Source: Pseudoxanthomonas composti (GTDB lineage Bacteria > Pseudomonadota > Gammaproteobacteria > Xanthomonadales > Xanthomonadaceae). From it: a DNA stretch of 64,000 nucleotides. Each line of letters opens with the position of its first letter. The first letter of the stretch is position 1. Where the stretch lies: NCBI RefSeq assembly GCF_004122095.1, contig NZ_SAWZ01000001.1, forward strand, positions 124,001 through 188,000. Reading direction: 5' to 3'. The notes under the pieces are model-generated. The model ran no database searches and was not told where the DNA came from. It was given only the letters and a program-made list of their open reading frames with translations. A program made the position numbers and the translations under genes. Shown here piece by piece: positions 25,475 to 35,035 of the stretch.

Positions 25475-26569
25475 ATGAACTTCAAGCTGGCCCGTCTGGC
25501 CCTGCTTCCGCTCTCCCTCAGCCTGGTCCTGGCCGCCTGCGGCGGCTCCGGCGATAGCGCCCCGGGCCATGGCGCCCCGCAGGCCGCTGGCGACAGCGCC
25601 GCCGGCGCGGCCAACCCCAAGGCGGCGCAGATCTCCGGCGCCGGCGCGTCCTTCATCTTCCCGCTGGTGTCCAAGTGGTCGGCCGACTATGCCGCCGCCA
25701 CCGGCAACCAGGTCAACTACCAGTCCATCGGCTCCGGCGGCGGCATCGCCCAGATCAAGGCCGGCACGGTGGACTTCGGCTCCTCGGACAAGCCGCTGTC
25801 CAGCGACGAGCTGGCCGCGGCCGGCCTGGCCCAGTTCCCCTCGGCCATCGGCGGCGTGGTGCCGGTGGTGAACATCGAGGGCGTGGAAGCGGGCAAGCTG
25901 CGCCTGACCGGCGAGCTGCTGGCCAACATCTTCCTGGGCAAGATCGGCAAGTGGAACGATCCGGCCATCGTCGCGGTCAACCCGGACCTGAAGCTGCCCG
26001 ACGCCAAGATCAGCCTGGTGCACCGCTCGGACGGCTCGGGCACCAGCTTCAACTTCACCAACTACCTGTCTAAGGTCAGCGCCGAGTGGAAGGACAAGGT
26101 CGGTGAAGGCACCTCCGTGCAGTGGCCCGGCGGGGTGGGCGGCAAGGGCAACGAGGGCGTGGCCTCGTACGTGAAGCAGATCAAGAACTCGATCGGCTAC
26201 GTCGAGCTGGCCTACGCGCTGCAGAGCGCCATGCCCTACACCGCCATGCAGAACGCGGCCGGCCAGTGGGTGCAGCCGAACGACGAATCCTTCGCCGCCG
26301 CGGCCGAAAGCGCCGACTGGGCCAATGCCAAGGACTTCAACCTGGTCATCACCAACGCGCCGGGCGAGAAGTCCTGGCCGATCACCGCCACCAACTTCAT
26401 GCTGATGCGCAAGACCGGTGGCGATGCCAAGCGCAACGCCGACACCATCGCCTTCTTCAAGTGGTCCTTCGAGCAGGGCCAGGCGCAGGCCAAGGAACTG
26501 CACTACGTGCCGCTGCCGGCGCCGCTGGTGCAGCAGGTCCAGGCGTACTGGGCTGCCGAGTTCAAGTAA
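25475..26569 (+). CDS. pstS: phosphate ABC transporter, periplasmic binding lipoprotein
   Basis: 364 residues with a lipoprotein signal (lipobox LAAC at residue ~22) and a Gly/Ala/Ser linker to residue ~50. The phosphate-binding segments are clear: SGAGASFIFPL, YQSIGSGGGIAQ, DFGSSDKPL and HRSDGSGTSFNFTNYL. It captures inorganic phosphate in the periplasm for PstCAB. The gene follows a Pho box. A strong hairpin after the stop may let pstS accumulate above the transporter genes, as is common for binding-protein genes. Confidence 0.97.
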   Translation: MNFKLARLALLPLSLSLVLAACGGSGDSAPGHGAPQAAGDSAAGAANPKAAQISGAGASFIFPLVSKWSADYAAATGNQVNYQSIGSGGGIAQIKAGTVDFGSSDKPLSSDELAAAGLAQFPSAIGGVVPVVNIEGVEAGKLRLTGELLANIFLGKIGKWNDPAIVAVNPDLKLPDAKISLVHRSDGSGTSFNFTNYLSKVSAEWKDKVGEGTSVQWPGGVGGKGNEGVASYVKQIKNSIGYVELAYALQSAMPYTAMQNAAGQWVQPNDESFAAAAESADWANAKDFNLVITNAPGEKSWPITATNFMLMRKTGGDAKRNADTIAFFKWSFEQGQAQAKELHYVPLPAPLVQQVQAYWAAEFK

Positions 26570-26890
26570 GGCCACCGGGCGCCCGCGGCTTGCCGCGGGC
26601 GCTGGCCAAGATGTCGTTCGACCCGGCCAGGGGCCGGGCCCTGGGCATTGGATCTTCCGCGGCGGCGCGCATGCGCCACCGACGCTCGGCAAGCACCGGA
26701 CTCGTCCTGCGCTGCCGAGCGAGCGGAGACGGGGCCAGCGCCCTTGCGCGCCATCAGGCGATGGTCCAGGTCCGTAAAGACCCCCGCCTGCGTCCCTGGA
26801 ACGCCTGCCGCGATTTATCGCCCGCGCGGACGCGGGAATGACATGCGCCGTTTGAATACTTCCGGACCGACGTTCCATTCCAGGCCCTCC
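26570..26890 (+). other. pstS-pstC intergenic region with stable hairpin and a small palindrome
   Basis: A 10-11-bp GC-only stem (26579-26589 with 26592-26602) starts 10 nt after pstS and lacks a T-run, so it probably stabilises the pstS mRNA 3' end or attenuates partially. At 26821-26836 CCCGCG-CGGA-CGCGGG is followed by GAATGAC, resembling the widespread GTCATTCCCGCG repeat seen on the other strand in many proteobacteria. No gene is evident in these 320 bp; the frame of pstC is open upstream of its start but Arg-rich and unlike PstC. Confidence 0.6.
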
Positions 26891-27856
26891 ATGAACTCAG
26901 CTTCGCTTCCCGCCCCCAACAGCAGCCGTGACGCGGCCGACGCGCGCGCCGACCGCCTGTTCCGCTGGGTCCTGGTGGCCACGGTGGCCTTCGTGCTGGT
27001 GGGCCTGGCCAGCGCGGCGCTGTCCATGCTCTGGGGCGGACGCCATGTGCTGATGTCGCAGGGCCTGAGCTTCTTCACCTCCGCCGAGTGGAATCCGGTG
27101 GAGAACAAGTACGGCGCGCTGGCGCCGATCTACGGCACCCTGGTCACCGCGGTGATCGCGATGGTGATCGCCGTGCCGGTGAGTTTCGGCATCGCCTTCT
27201 TCCTGACCGAGGTCGCGCCGCGCTGGCTGCGCGGGCCGATCGGCACGGCGATCGAACTGCTGGCCGGCGTGCCCTCGATCATCTACGGCATGTGGGGCCT
27301 GTTCGTGCTGGTGCCGGTGATGACCGAATACGTCACGCCCTGGCTCAACGATCATCTCGGCACCCTGCCGGTGATCGGCCGGCTGTTCCAGGGCCCGCCG
27401 CTGGGCATCGGCATCCTCACCGCCGGCTTCGTGCTGGCGATCATGGTCATCCCCTTCATTTCCTCGGTGATGCGCGAGGTGTTCCTGACCGTGCCCACGC
27501 GCCTGAAGGAATCGGCCTACGCGCTGGGCTCGACCAAGTGGGAAGTCAGCTGGGACATCGTGCTGCCCTACACCCGCTCGGCGGTGATCGGCGGCATCTT
27601 CCTCGGCCTGGGCCGTGCCCTGGGCGAGACCATGGCGGTGGCCTTCGTGGTCGGCAACAGCGTCACCCTGTCGGCCTCGCTGCTGGAACCGGGCACCACC
27701 ATCGCCGCGCTGATCGCCAATGATTTCGGCGAGGCCACCGAAACCTACCGCTCGGCCCTGCTGCTGCTGGGCTTCGTGCTGTTCCTGGTGACCTTCGTGG
27801 TGCTGGCCATCGCCCGTTACATGCTGATGCAGCTGGCGCGCCGGGAGGGCAACTGA
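26891..27856 (+). CDS. pstC: phosphate ABC transporter permease C
   Basis: 321 residues from ATG 26891. Six membrane helices are visible, with the ABC-permease EAA loop (RLKESAYALGSTKWEVSWDI) before helix five and the PstC-typical LAGVPSIIYGMWGLFVLVP. Forms the phosphate channel with PstA. Its stop overlaps the pstA start (TGATG). Confidence 0.97.
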   Translation: MNSASLPAPNSSRDAADARADRLFRWVLVATVAFVLVGLASAALSMLWGGRHVLMSQGLSFFTSAEWNPVENKYGALAPIYGTLVTAVIAMVIAVPVSFGIAFFLTEVAPRWLRGPIGTAIELLAGVPSIIYGMWGLFVLVPVMTEYVTPWLNDHLGTLPVIGRLFQGPPLGIGILTAGFVLAIMVIPFISSVMREVFLTVPTRLKESAYALGSTKWEVSWDIVLPYTRSAVIGGIFLGLGRALGETMAVAFVVGNSVTLSASLLEPGTTIAALIANDFGEATETYRSALLLLGFVLFLVTFVVLAIARYMLMQLARREGN

Positions 27857-28707
27857 TGTCCGCCTCCGCCCTCTACCTGCGCCGCCGCGTGGTCAACGTC
27901 GTGGCGCTGGTGCTGTCCTGCGCCACGGCGCTGTTCGGCCTGGCGTTCCTGGCCTGGATCCTGTGGACGCTGGTGTCCAAGGGCCTGCCGGGCATCAACC
28001 TGGACCTGTTTACCAAGAACACGCCGGCCCCGATGCAGGCCGGCGGCCTGCTCAATGCGTTCTTCGGCAGCGCGCTGATGTGCGCGCTGGCCATCGCCAT
28101 GGGCACGCCGCTGGGCGTGCTGGCCGGCACCTGGCTGTCCGAGTACGGCCATGCCCGCAAGGCCGGAACGGTGGTGCGTTTCGTCAACGACATCCTGCTG
28201 TCGGCCCCGTCCATCGTGCTGGGCCTGTTCGTTTACGCGATGGTGGTCTCGGTGATCGGCTTCTCGGCCCTGGCCGGCGCCATCTCGCTGGCCTTCATCG
28301 TGCTGCCGGTGGTGGTGCGCACCACCGACGAGATGCTGCGCCTGGTACCCACGCAGATGCGCGAAGCCGCCCTGTCGCTGGGCATCCCGCAGTGGAAGGT
28401 CACCGTGCAGGTGCTGTACCGCTCGGCCTCGGCCGGCATCGTCACCGGCATCCTGCTGGCCCTGGCGCGCATCTCCGGCGAAACCGCGCCGCTGCTGTTC
28501 ACCGCCTTCGGCAACCAGTTCTGGAGCACCAATGTGCTGCGCCCCATGGCCTCGGTGCCGGTGGTGATGAACCAGTTCGCCGGCAGCCCCTACGCCTCCT
28601 GGCAGACGCTGGCCTGGGCCGGCGCGCTGGTGCTCACCTGCTTCGTGCTGCTGGTCAGCCTGGGGGCGCGCGCCTTCCTGCTGCGCAATCGCATCTCCAA
28701 TGACTGA
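27856..28707 (+). CDS. pstA: phosphate ABC transporter permease A
   Basis: 283 residues, six membrane helices, EAA loop [20 protein letters not shown] and the PstA signature [18 protein letters not shown]. Partner of PstC. Overlaps pstC by one base; pstB starts 20 nt after its stop. Confidence 0.97.
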   Translation: MSASALYLRRRVVNVVALVLSCATALFGLAFLAWILWTLVSKGLPGINLDLFTKNTPAPMQAGGLLNAFFGSALMCALAIAMGTPLGVLAGTWLSEYGHARKAGTVVRFVNDILLSAPSIVLGLFVYAMVVSVIGFSALAGAISLAFIVLPVVVRTTDEMLRLVPTQMREAALSLGIPQWKVTVQVLYRSASAGIVTGILLALARISGETAPLLFTAFGNQFWSTNVLRPMASVPVVMNQFAGSPYASWQTLAWAGALVLTCFVLLVSLGARAFLLRNRISND

Positions 28708-28726
28708 CCTCTTCCGGACCCCCGCC

Positions 28727-29557
28727 ATGAACCACACCCAGCACGCCGCGCCCACGCCGTTGATCGCCACGACGACCCACGACCGCGGCCTCCTGCCGGC
28801 CTCACCGGTGAAGCTGGAAGCCCGCGGCCTGGATTTCCACTACGGCCAGTTCCATGCGCTGAAGAACATCCACCTGCAGATCCCGGAAAAGCGCGTGACC
28901 GCGCTGATCGGCCCTTCCGGCTGCGGCAAGTCCACGCTGTTGCGCATCTTCAACCGCATCTACGCGCTGTACCCCAAGCTCAAGGCCAGCGGCGAGGTGC
29001 TGCTGGACGGGGAGAACATCCTCTCGCCCAAGTACCCGATGAACCGCCTGCGCAGCAAGGTCGGCATGGTGTTCCAGAAGCCGGTGCCGTTCCCGATGAC
29101 CATCTTCGAGAACGTGGCCTACGGCATCCGCCACCACGAGAAACTGTCCAAGGCCGACATGCGCGACCGCGTTGAGCACGCCCTGCGCCAGGGCGCGCTG
29201 TGGGACGAGGTCAAGGACAAGCTGGGACAAAGCGCGCTGGGCCTGTCCGGCGGGCAGCAGCAGCGCCTGTGCATCGCCCGCGCGGTGGCGCTCAAGCCCG
29301 ACGTGCTGCTGCTGGACGAGCCGACCTCGGCCCTGGACCCGATCTCCACCAGCCGCATCGAGCAGCTGGTGGAAGAGCTCAAGCAGGACTACACCATCGC
29401 CATCGTCACCCACAACATGCAGCAAGCCGCGCGCGTGAGCGACTACACCGCCTTCATGTACCTGGGCGACCTGATCGAGCACGACGCCACCTCGACGATC
29501 TTCTCGCGTCCGTCCAAGCAGCAGACGGAGGATTACATCACGGGGCGGTTCGGGTAG
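28727..29557 (+). CDS. pstB: phosphate ABC transporter ATPase
   Basis: 276 residues from ATG 28727; an in-frame ATG at 28700 overlapping pstA would add nine residues, and neither has a strong ribosome-binding site. Walker [10 protein letters not shown] (62-70), signature [14 protein letters not shown] and Walker [13 protein letters not shown] are intact, with the PstB-specific [20 protein letters not shown]. It hydrolyses ATP to drive uptake and, with PhoU, signals phosphate status to PhoR. Confidence 0.97.
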   Translation: MNHTQHAAPTPLIATTTHDRGLLPASPVKLEARGLDFHYGQFHALKNIHLQIPEKRVTALIGPSGCGKSTLLRIFNRIYALYPKLKASGEVLLDGENILSPKYPMNRLRSKVGMVFQKPVPFPMTIFENVAYGIRHHEKLSKADMRDRVEHALRQGALWDEVKDKLGQSALGLSGGQQQRLCIARAVALKPDVLLLDEPTSALDPISTSRIEQLVEELKQDYTIAIVTHNMQQAARVSDYTAFMYLGDLIEHDATSTIFSRPSKQQTEDYITGRFG

Positions 29558-29562
29558 TTGGA

Positions 29563-29690
29563 GGAACGAGTGGAGAGGAACGAGAAACGAGTGGCAGCGC
29601 AAGCCCTTCACTCACTGTTCGCCTCACCGCATCCGTTGCCCGATGTATTCCGCTTCACCCTCTCGTTCCTCGTTCCTCCTCACTCGTTCC
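29563..29690. repeat. inverted repeat of GGAACGAG units between pstB and phoU
   Basis: The left arm (about 29563-29591) has three degenerate copies of (G)GAACGAG; the right arm (29660-29690) has their reverse complements (CTCGTTCCTCGTTCCTC and CACTCGTTCC). Most of the ~30 positions pair. The loop is about 70 nt. There is no T-run. It could be an mRNA processing or attenuation structure inside the operon, or a small repeat invasion. Confidence 0.7.
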
Positions 29691-29697
29691 TGAACTC

Positions 29698-30414
29698 ATG
29701 CCCATGAACAACGCCCCCCACGACCACATCGTCAAAAGCTACGACGAGGAGCAGCGCCGGCTGATCGGCGAGATCCTGCACATGGGCGAGATCGCCGCCG
29801 CGCAGCTGGAGGCCGCGCTGGACGTGGTGGAGCGGCGCGACGATCGCGCCGCGCAGCGCATCATCGGCAACGACGAGGCCATCGATGCGCTGGAGCGCAA
29901 GGTGAGCCACGACGTGATGCAGCTGGCGCTGCGCGGCCCGATGGCGCGCGACCTGCGCGAGATCCTGGCCGGCCTGCGCATCCCCACCGACATCGAGCGC
30001 ATCGGCGACTACGCCGCCAACGTGGCCAAGCGTTCGCTGGCGCTGAACACCGTGCCGCCGGTCCCGCACACCACCACGCTCAAGGCGCTGGGACACCTGG
30101 CCGTGCGCCAGCTGCGCGATGTCATGGAGGCCTACCGCGACAACGACGCGGAGAAGGCCGTGCTGGTGCGCGAGCGCGATGCCGAGCTGGATGCGGCCTA
30201 CACCTCGCTGTTCCGCGAGCTGCTGACCTACATGATGGAAGATGCGCGCAACATCACCCCGTGCACGCACCTGCTGTTCATGGCCAAGAACCTGGAGCGC
30301 ATCGGCGACCACGCCACCAACATCGCCGAGAACGTGTGGTTCCTGGTCAAGGGCGATACGCCGCTGCCGCCGCGCGAGAAGCGCGACACCACAAGCACCA
30401 CCGGCCAGCTCTGA
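29698..30414 (+). CDS. phoU: phosphate signalling protein
   Basis: 238 residues from ATG 29698 (a second ATG at 29704 is equally possible). Two PhoU three-helix bundles with the metal-site E/DxxxD motifs are visible: RIPTDIERIGDYAANVAKRS in the first and MAKNLERIGDHATNIAENVW in the second. PhoU represses the Pho regulon under phosphate excess and restrains PstSCAB. Last gene of the pst operon, 140 bp after pstB across the inverted repeat. Confidence 0.97.
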   Translation: MPMNNAPHDHIVKSYDEEQRRLIGEILHMGEIAAAQLEAALDVVERRDDRAAQRIIGNDEAIDALERKVSHDVMQLALRGPMARDLREILAGLRIPTDIERIGDYAANVAKRSLALNTVPPVPHTTTLKALGHLAVRQLRDVMEAYRDNDAEKAVLVRERDAELDAAYTSLFRELLTYMMEDARNITPCTHLLFMAKNLERIGDHATNIAENVWFLVKGDTPLPPREKRDTTSTTGQL

Positions 30415-30612
30415 ACGCCGCTCCCGGTTGCCAACGCGCGGGAGCGAGCGACATGTCTTGCCAGGATGACGGCGGCATCACCTGACTGAATCGCAGCGCC
30501 AACGCGTCGCCAGGGCTGCGCCAGGCTCTCGCCCTATTCAGGTTTCTCCGCCTAGGGTGGTTTTGCGGACGTCATCGGGGCGTTCCGCAGCTGCTCACAG
30601 GAGACTTCCGCC

Positions 30613-30957
30613 ATGAAACGCACCCGCGCGCTTGCGCTCTTGTTGGGTCTGACCATCAGCGGTTCTGCCCTGGCCGCGCCGCATGATCGTCATGACGACC
30701 ATCGCCACGACCGCGACCGCCGCCACGCGCATCACGACAAGGGCCCTCATCGCGGACCGCCCGCGCACGCCCGGGCCTACGGGCACGACTACCATCGCGG
30801 CGACCGCTACCGTGGCGATGGCTACGTGGTGGACTACCGCCGCTACCACCTGGCGCCACCGCCGCGTGGCCACGAGTGGCGTCGCGATGGCGACAAGTAC
30901 CTGATGGTGGCGGTGGCCACCGGCATCATCGCCAGCGTGATCGCCGCGACCAACTGA
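30613..30957 (+). CDS. RcnB-like small periplasmic protein, His/Arg-rich
   Basis: 114 residues with AGGAG before ATG 30613. Signal peptide MKRTRALALLLGLTISGSAL, cleavage after ALA. The mature N-terminal half is very rich in His, Asp and Arg (HDRHDDHRHDRDRRHAHHD), suited to binding divalent metals. The C-terminus has the RcnB-family pattern (WRRDGDKYLMVAVATGIIAS). RcnB in E. coli affects nickel/cobalt homeostasis; that role here is inferred. Single gene with a good terminator. Confidence 0.82.
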   Translation: MKRTRALALLLGLTISGSALAAPHDRHDDHRHDRDRRHAHHDKGPHRGPPAHARAYGHDYHRGDRYRGDGYVVDYRRYHLAPPPRGHEWRRDGDKYLMVAVATGIIASVIAATN

Positions 30958-30978
30958 GTCCGGCGTTTCTGCGAACAG

Positions 30979-31011
30979 GCGCCGCATCCGCAGGGGTGCG
31001 GCGCTTTTTTT
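30979..31011 (+). terminator. Rho-independent terminator of the RcnB-like gene
   Basis: Stem GCGCCGCA (30979-30986) with TGCGGCGC (30997-31004), extended inward by a wobble and two C-G pairs, followed by seven Ts. Confidence 0.93.
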
Positions 31012-31032
31012 GTGGATGCCGTTTGCCCTGAG

Positions 31033-31097
31033 GGAGCGCCTTCAGCCGCGAAGAGGCTTTCCCGGTAAAGCCCCTTCGCGGCTGAAGCCGCTTCCAC
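31033..31097. repeat. palindromic repeat of the GGAGCGGCTTC family
   Basis: A nearly perfect 65-bp palindrome. The left arm (GGAGCGCCTTCAGCCGCGAA and GAGGCTTT) pairs with the right arm (AAAGCCCCTTCGCGGCTGAA and GCCGCTTCC) around CCCGGT. It lies between the RcnB-like terminator and rnt. Confidence 0.85.
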
Positions 31098-31143
31098 AGA
31101 ATGCTTTCCAGGTTATTCGAGTTCGTCTGATACCCTGCGCGCC

Positions 31144-31782
31144 ATGCAGAACACCCCCGCTTCCGAGGCCACCGCCGTGTCCGTCTCGCCCCTGGCCAAG
31201 CGCTTCCGCGGCTACCTGCCCGTCGTGGTGGACGTGGAGACCGGCGGCTTCGACTGGAACCGGCATGCGCTGCTGGAGATCGCGGTGGTGCCCATCGACC
31301 TGGACGAGCGCGGCCTGCTGGTGCCGGGCCAGACCTCCAGCGCACACCTGGAACCGGCGCCGGGCCTGGACATCGACCCCAAGTCGCTGGAGATCACCGG
31401 CATCCAGCTCGATCACCCCTTCCGCCTGGCCAAGCCGGAGAAAGAGGCCCTGGACCATGTCTTCGCCCCGGTCCGCGCGGCGGTGAAGAAGCACGGCTGC
31501 CAGCGCGCGATCCTGGTCGGGCACAACGCCCACTTCGACCTGAATTTCCTCAACGCCGCGGTGGCGCGCACGCAGCACAAGCGCAACCCCTTCCACCCTT
31601 TCAGCGTCTTCGACACGGTGACCCTGGCCGGCGTGGCCTACGGGCAGACGGTGCTGGCCCGCGCGGTGCAGGCCGCGGGCATGGAGTGGAACGCCAACGA
31701 GGCGCACTCGGCGGTCTACGACACCGAGCAGACCGCGCAGCTGTTCTGCACCATCGTCAACCAGTGGCCGCGGGCCAGCTGA
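31144..31782 (+). CDS. rnt: ribonuclease T
   Basis: 212 residues, E. coli RNase T is 215. A DEDDh exonuclease: D30 and E32 in [12 protein letters not shown], Asp in [16 protein letters not shown], and His/Asp in [14 protein letters not shown]. It trims 3' ends of tRNA and other stable RNAs. ATG 31144 has no obvious ribosome-binding site. Monocistronic; it converges with the diguanylate cyclase gene 48 bp downstream. Confidence 0.96.
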   Translation: MQNTPASEATAVSVSPLAKRFRGYLPVVVDVETGGFDWNRHALLEIAVVPIDLDERGLLVPGQTSSAHLEPAPGLDIDPKSLEITGIQLDHPFRLAKPEKEALDHVFAPVRAAVKKHGCQRAILVGHNAHFDLNFLNAAVARTQHKRNPFHPFSVFDTVTLAGVAYGQTVLARAVQAAGMEWNANEAHSAVYDTEQTAQLFCTIVNQWPRAS

Positions 31783-31830
31783 CCCAGGCACGCACGACGG
31801 CGGCGCACCTGCCCGGCAGCGGCGACCCGT

Positions 31831-34800
31831 TTACTCGAGCTCGACGCGGTCGCGCCCGCCGTGCTTGGCGCGATACAGCAGGCGGTCGGCGCGCTGGTAG
31901 AGGTCGTGTGGCTGCGCATCACCCGCGCGCAGCTGCACCAGGCCGGCGCTGAAGGTGATCCGCATCCCGGCCACCCCGCCCCAGCCCAGCTGCGCATGGA
32001 ACAGCCGGCGCAGGCGTTCGCAGGCGCGGGCGGCCTGCTCCTGGGTGGTGTCGGTCAACACCAGGCAGAACTCCTCGCCACCGGTGCGCGCGGCCATGTC
32101 CGAGGCCCGCGAGGCCTGCAGCAGCAGGCGGCCGACCTGCTTGAGCACGGCGTCGCCCACGCTGTGCGAATACTGGTCGTTGACCTTCTTGAAGTGGTCC
32201 ACGTCCAGCGCCACCAGGCACAGCGGCCGGTCGCTGCGCTGGGCACGGGCCATTTCCACGGACAGACGTTCTTCGAACGCGCGCCGGTTCGGCAGGCCGG
32301 TCAGGGCATCCTCGCGTGCCTGACGTTCGAAGGACTCGGACTGATGGCGCAGGCGCTCCAGCAGCGTGCTCTTTTCCTGGTCGGCCTGGCGCAACCGCTC
32401 GGCCTGGGCCTGCAGGTCCTGCGTGCGCGCGGTGACCACCCGCTCCAGCCGCTCGCTGCGGCGCGCGTAGCGGCCGACGCGATAGCGGTACATCGCAAAC
32501 AGCAGCAGCCCGGCCAGCACCATGATGACGGCCTGCACGCTGCGGCGCTGCCACCACAGCGGCATGATGGAAAAGCGCAGGCGCGCTTCCTGCTCGCTCC
32601 AGCTTCCGTCCGGATGGGCCGCCGCCACGTGCAGGGTGTAGTCGCCGGGCGGCAGGCCGATGAACTCGACGCTGCGCAAGCGCCCACGCTCGATCCAGCC
32701 ATCGTCCAGGCCTTCCAGCCAGGTGCGGTAGCGGGTGCGCTCGGGCAGCAGATAGCTCAGCCCCACGTAGTTCACCGTCAGCCGGTGCCCGCCTTCGATG
32801 CGCAGCCGGCCCGGGGTATCGCGCCAGGCCACCGGCAGCGAATCCAGCGTCACCGACTCGATCACCGAGGGCGGCGCGGGCCGGGACTGGAACCAGCGCA
32901 GCCGCGACGGATCCACCGTGGCCACCCCGCCGGCGGTGGCGAACCACAGGCTGCCATCGCGGCGCACCGCGACCCCGGGGCCGGAGCTGCCGTTGCCCTG
33001 CGCGTTGGCCATGCCGTCCATCTCGTTGTAACGCGTCACCTCGATGCGCGCCTGCACGCCATCGGCCACGCGCGTCAGTTCCGCTGGGTCCACCCGCAGC
33101 ATGCCGCGGTTGCTGGTGATCCAGTCGTTGCCGGCGCGGTCTGCCACCAGCTGGAACACGGTATCGACCGGCAGGCCCTGCTCCAGGCCCACGCGCGCCA
33201 GCTTGCCGCCGCGCAGGCGGTACAGGCCGCGGTCGGTGGCGATCCACTGCGCATCGCCGATGCGGGTAAAACCGAACACCGAGCGTGCGCCGCCGATTTC
33301 GTCGAAGCGGTACTGGCTGAGCTTGCCCCCGCGCAGCACCTCGGCGCCTTCCAGCGTGCCCATCCACACTTCACCCTGTCCGGCCTGCACCGCGGTCATC
33401 AGCCCCTGCGGCATGCCGGGGACCTCGGGCACGTGTACGAGATCGTCCTGCACGTAGCGCACGCCATGCTGGGTTGCGACCCAGACGCGGTCCTGCTCGT
33501 CCACGCTGATGCCACGCAGCGTGCCTTCGGGGATGCCCTGGGCCGCCCGGAACCGGGTCACCGCCCCACTGCGCTCCAGGCGGTACAGCCCGTCGGCGTA
33601 GCTGCCGATCCACAACCTTCCCTTGCGGTCCAGCGCCAGGCTGAGCACCGAAGGCGGTTTGCCGGTGGAGGTCGGAAGCGGCACGTCGTGCAGCGCGCGC
33701 CGCGCGTCCAGGCGCTGCAGGCCGATGCTGGTGCCGATCCACAGATCGCCGTCCGGGTCCTCGATGACCGCGCGCACGTAGTCCGAATGCAACCCGTCGC
33801 GGGTGGTGGTGTTGGTGAACAGCGTCTCGCGCAGGCGTGCCAGGCCGCCGTTGATGCCGATCCAGATGCTGCCCTCGCGGTCCTCCTGCAGGCTCACCAC
33901 GCGCCCCTGGGGCATGGCCTGGGCCGGGCTCAGGCGTTCGACGCCGTGGCGGCCGGCGCGCAGGACGCCGTTGTTCTCGGTGCCGATCCACAGCTCGCCA
34001 TGGCGATCCTGCAGCAGCGCGGTCAGCCGGCCCATGCCCTCCAGGCGGTGCACCAGCACCGCGCGCTCGCCCTCCAGGCGGTAGATGCGGTCTTCGACCA
34101 CCAGCCACAGCGTGCCGTCGCCGGCCAGGTAGGGCCAGGCGTAGCCGGGCGGCAGGCCGAGTTCATGGGAGGCGTTGTGCACGCGACCGTCGGTGTCGCG
34201 ATACGCCGCCCCCTGCAGGGTGCCCACCCAGATGCGCTGACGCGCATCGATGGCGATGCGCATGTAGGTGTCGTTGAGCGGCGACTGCGGCGGTGGCGCC
34301 TGGTAGACGTAGTCGCCTTCAGGCGTCAGGTAGCCCAGGCCGCTGCCGTCGTACAGCAGCCATAGCCGGCCCTGCGCGTCCATCGCCATGCCCTGGATCA
34401 GCACATTGGGCACCTTGGCCGGACGCGGCCACACCTTGATCCGGCCATCGGGCGAATAGCGGCTGACATTGCCGCGCGAGTCGCTCAGCCACAGCGCGCC
34501 ATGCGGGTCGACATACAGCGCGCCGACGCCGTTGTCGGCCAATGCAGGCTTGCTCTGGCGGTCGAACAGGGTGAAATCCAGGCCGTTGTAACGGGCCACG
34601 CCCTCCCAGGTGGCGAACCACAGATAGCCATCGCGGGTCTGGGCGATATCGCGGATGGAGTTATGCGGCAGGCCCTCACGCGAGGTCCACACGTCCAGCG
34701 CATAGTCGCGCAGCGGCGGCGAAGGGGGCTGCGCCGGCGCGGCTGCATGGGCCAGCTGGGCAGCGCCCGCCAGTGCCAACTGCAGCGCCAGCAGCAGGAC

Positions 34801-34887
34801 CAGCAGGCCCAGGCGCAGGCGCGCGCCCACGGCCAAGCGCGCGGAGATCCGCCCGTCTCGAACCTGGCTCGAATACTGCATCCCCAT
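31831..34887 (-). CDS. membrane diguanylate cyclase with beta-propeller sensor domain
   Basis: 1018 residues. Signal/anchor helix (~24-48); two-part Reg_prop beta-propeller (about 60-690) made of repeats such as IRDIAQTRDGYLWFATWEGV and SLQEDREGSIWIGINGGLAR; Y_Y_Y domain (~700-780); second membrane helix (~790-810); coiled coil (~815-850); GGDEF domain to the end. The active-site motif is GGEEF (936-940), and an inhibitory RxxD (RASD) lies five residues before it. It should therefore synthesise cyclic-di-GMP with product feedback. The periplasmic propeller presumably senses an unknown ligand. A second ATG at 34881 is possible. No neighbouring response regulator. Confidence 0.93.
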   Translation of the reverse strand: MGMQYSSQVRDGRISARLAVGARLRLGLLVLLLALQLALAGAAQLAHAAAPAQPPSPPLRDYALDVWTSREGLPHNSIRDIAQTRDGYLWFATWEGVARYNGLDFTLFDRQSKPALADNGVGALYVDPHGALWLSDSRGNVSRYSPDGRIKVWPRPAKVPNVLIQGMAMDAQGRLWLLYDGSGLGYLTPEGDYVYQAPPPQSPLNDTYMRIAIDARQRIWVGTLQGAAYRDTDGRVHNASHELGLPPGYAWPYLAGDGTLWLVVEDRIYRLEGERAVLVHRLEGMGRLTALLQDRHGELWIGTENNGVLRAGRHGVERLSPAQAMPQGRVVSLQEDREGSIWIGINGGLARLRETLFTNTTTRDGLHSDYVRAVIEDPDGDLWIGTSIGLQRLDARRALHDVPLPTSTGKPPSVLSLALDRKGRLWIGSYADGLYRLERSGAVTRFRAAQGIPEGTLRGISVDEQDRVWVATQHGVRYVQDDLVHVPEVPGMPQGLMTAVQAGQGEVWMGTLEGAEVLRGGKLSQYRFDEIGGARSVFGFTRIGDAQWIATDRGLYRLRGGKLARVGLEQGLPVDTVFQLVADRAGNDWITSNRGMLRVDPAELTRVADGVQARIEVTRYNEMDGMANAQGNGSSGPGVAVRRDGSLWFATAGGVATVDPSRLRWFQSRPAPPSVIESVTLDSLPVAWRDTPGRLRIEGGHRLTVNYVGLSYLLPERTRYRTWLEGLDDGWIERGRLRSVEFIGLPPGDYTLHVAAAHPDGSWSEQEARLRFSIMPLWWQRRSVQAVIMVLAGLLLFAMYRYRVGRYARRSERLERVVTARTQDLQAQAERLRQADQEKSTLLERLRHQSESFERQAREDALTGLPNRRAFEERLSVEMARAQRSDRPLCLVALDVDHFKKVNDQYSHSVGDAVLKQVGRLLLQASRASDMAARTGGEEFCLVLTDTTQEQAARACERLRRLFHAQLGWGGVAGMRITFSAGLVQLRAGDAQPHDLYQRADRLLYRAKHGGRDRVELE

Positions 34888-35035
34888 TACGCCGATTCCC
34901 CAACCAGCACGCCGTCGCCCAGCCCCTGTCTAGTTCCGGGCGCGGCCGGGGCGGGTCTGGACGAGCGCGGACAGCGCCAGGCGCTGGCGGACGCGCCTGC
35001 CAAGCCGAGGGCGCGTCACCGGCACCGACGGTCGA

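Noticed and set aside
23117-26878. A 1253-codon minus-strand open frame
   Set aside because: Only the part from 24898 is the M14 peptidase. The remainder runs antisense to pstS and through repeats; it is open because of high GC and has no domain.
30419-30446. Terminator after phoU
   Set aside because: GCTCCCG/CGGGAGC pairs, but with a 12-nt loop and no T-run. Too weak to call.
31861-34365. An 834-codon plus-strand frame
   Set aside because: Antisense shadow of the diguanylate cyclase gene, without recognisable domains.
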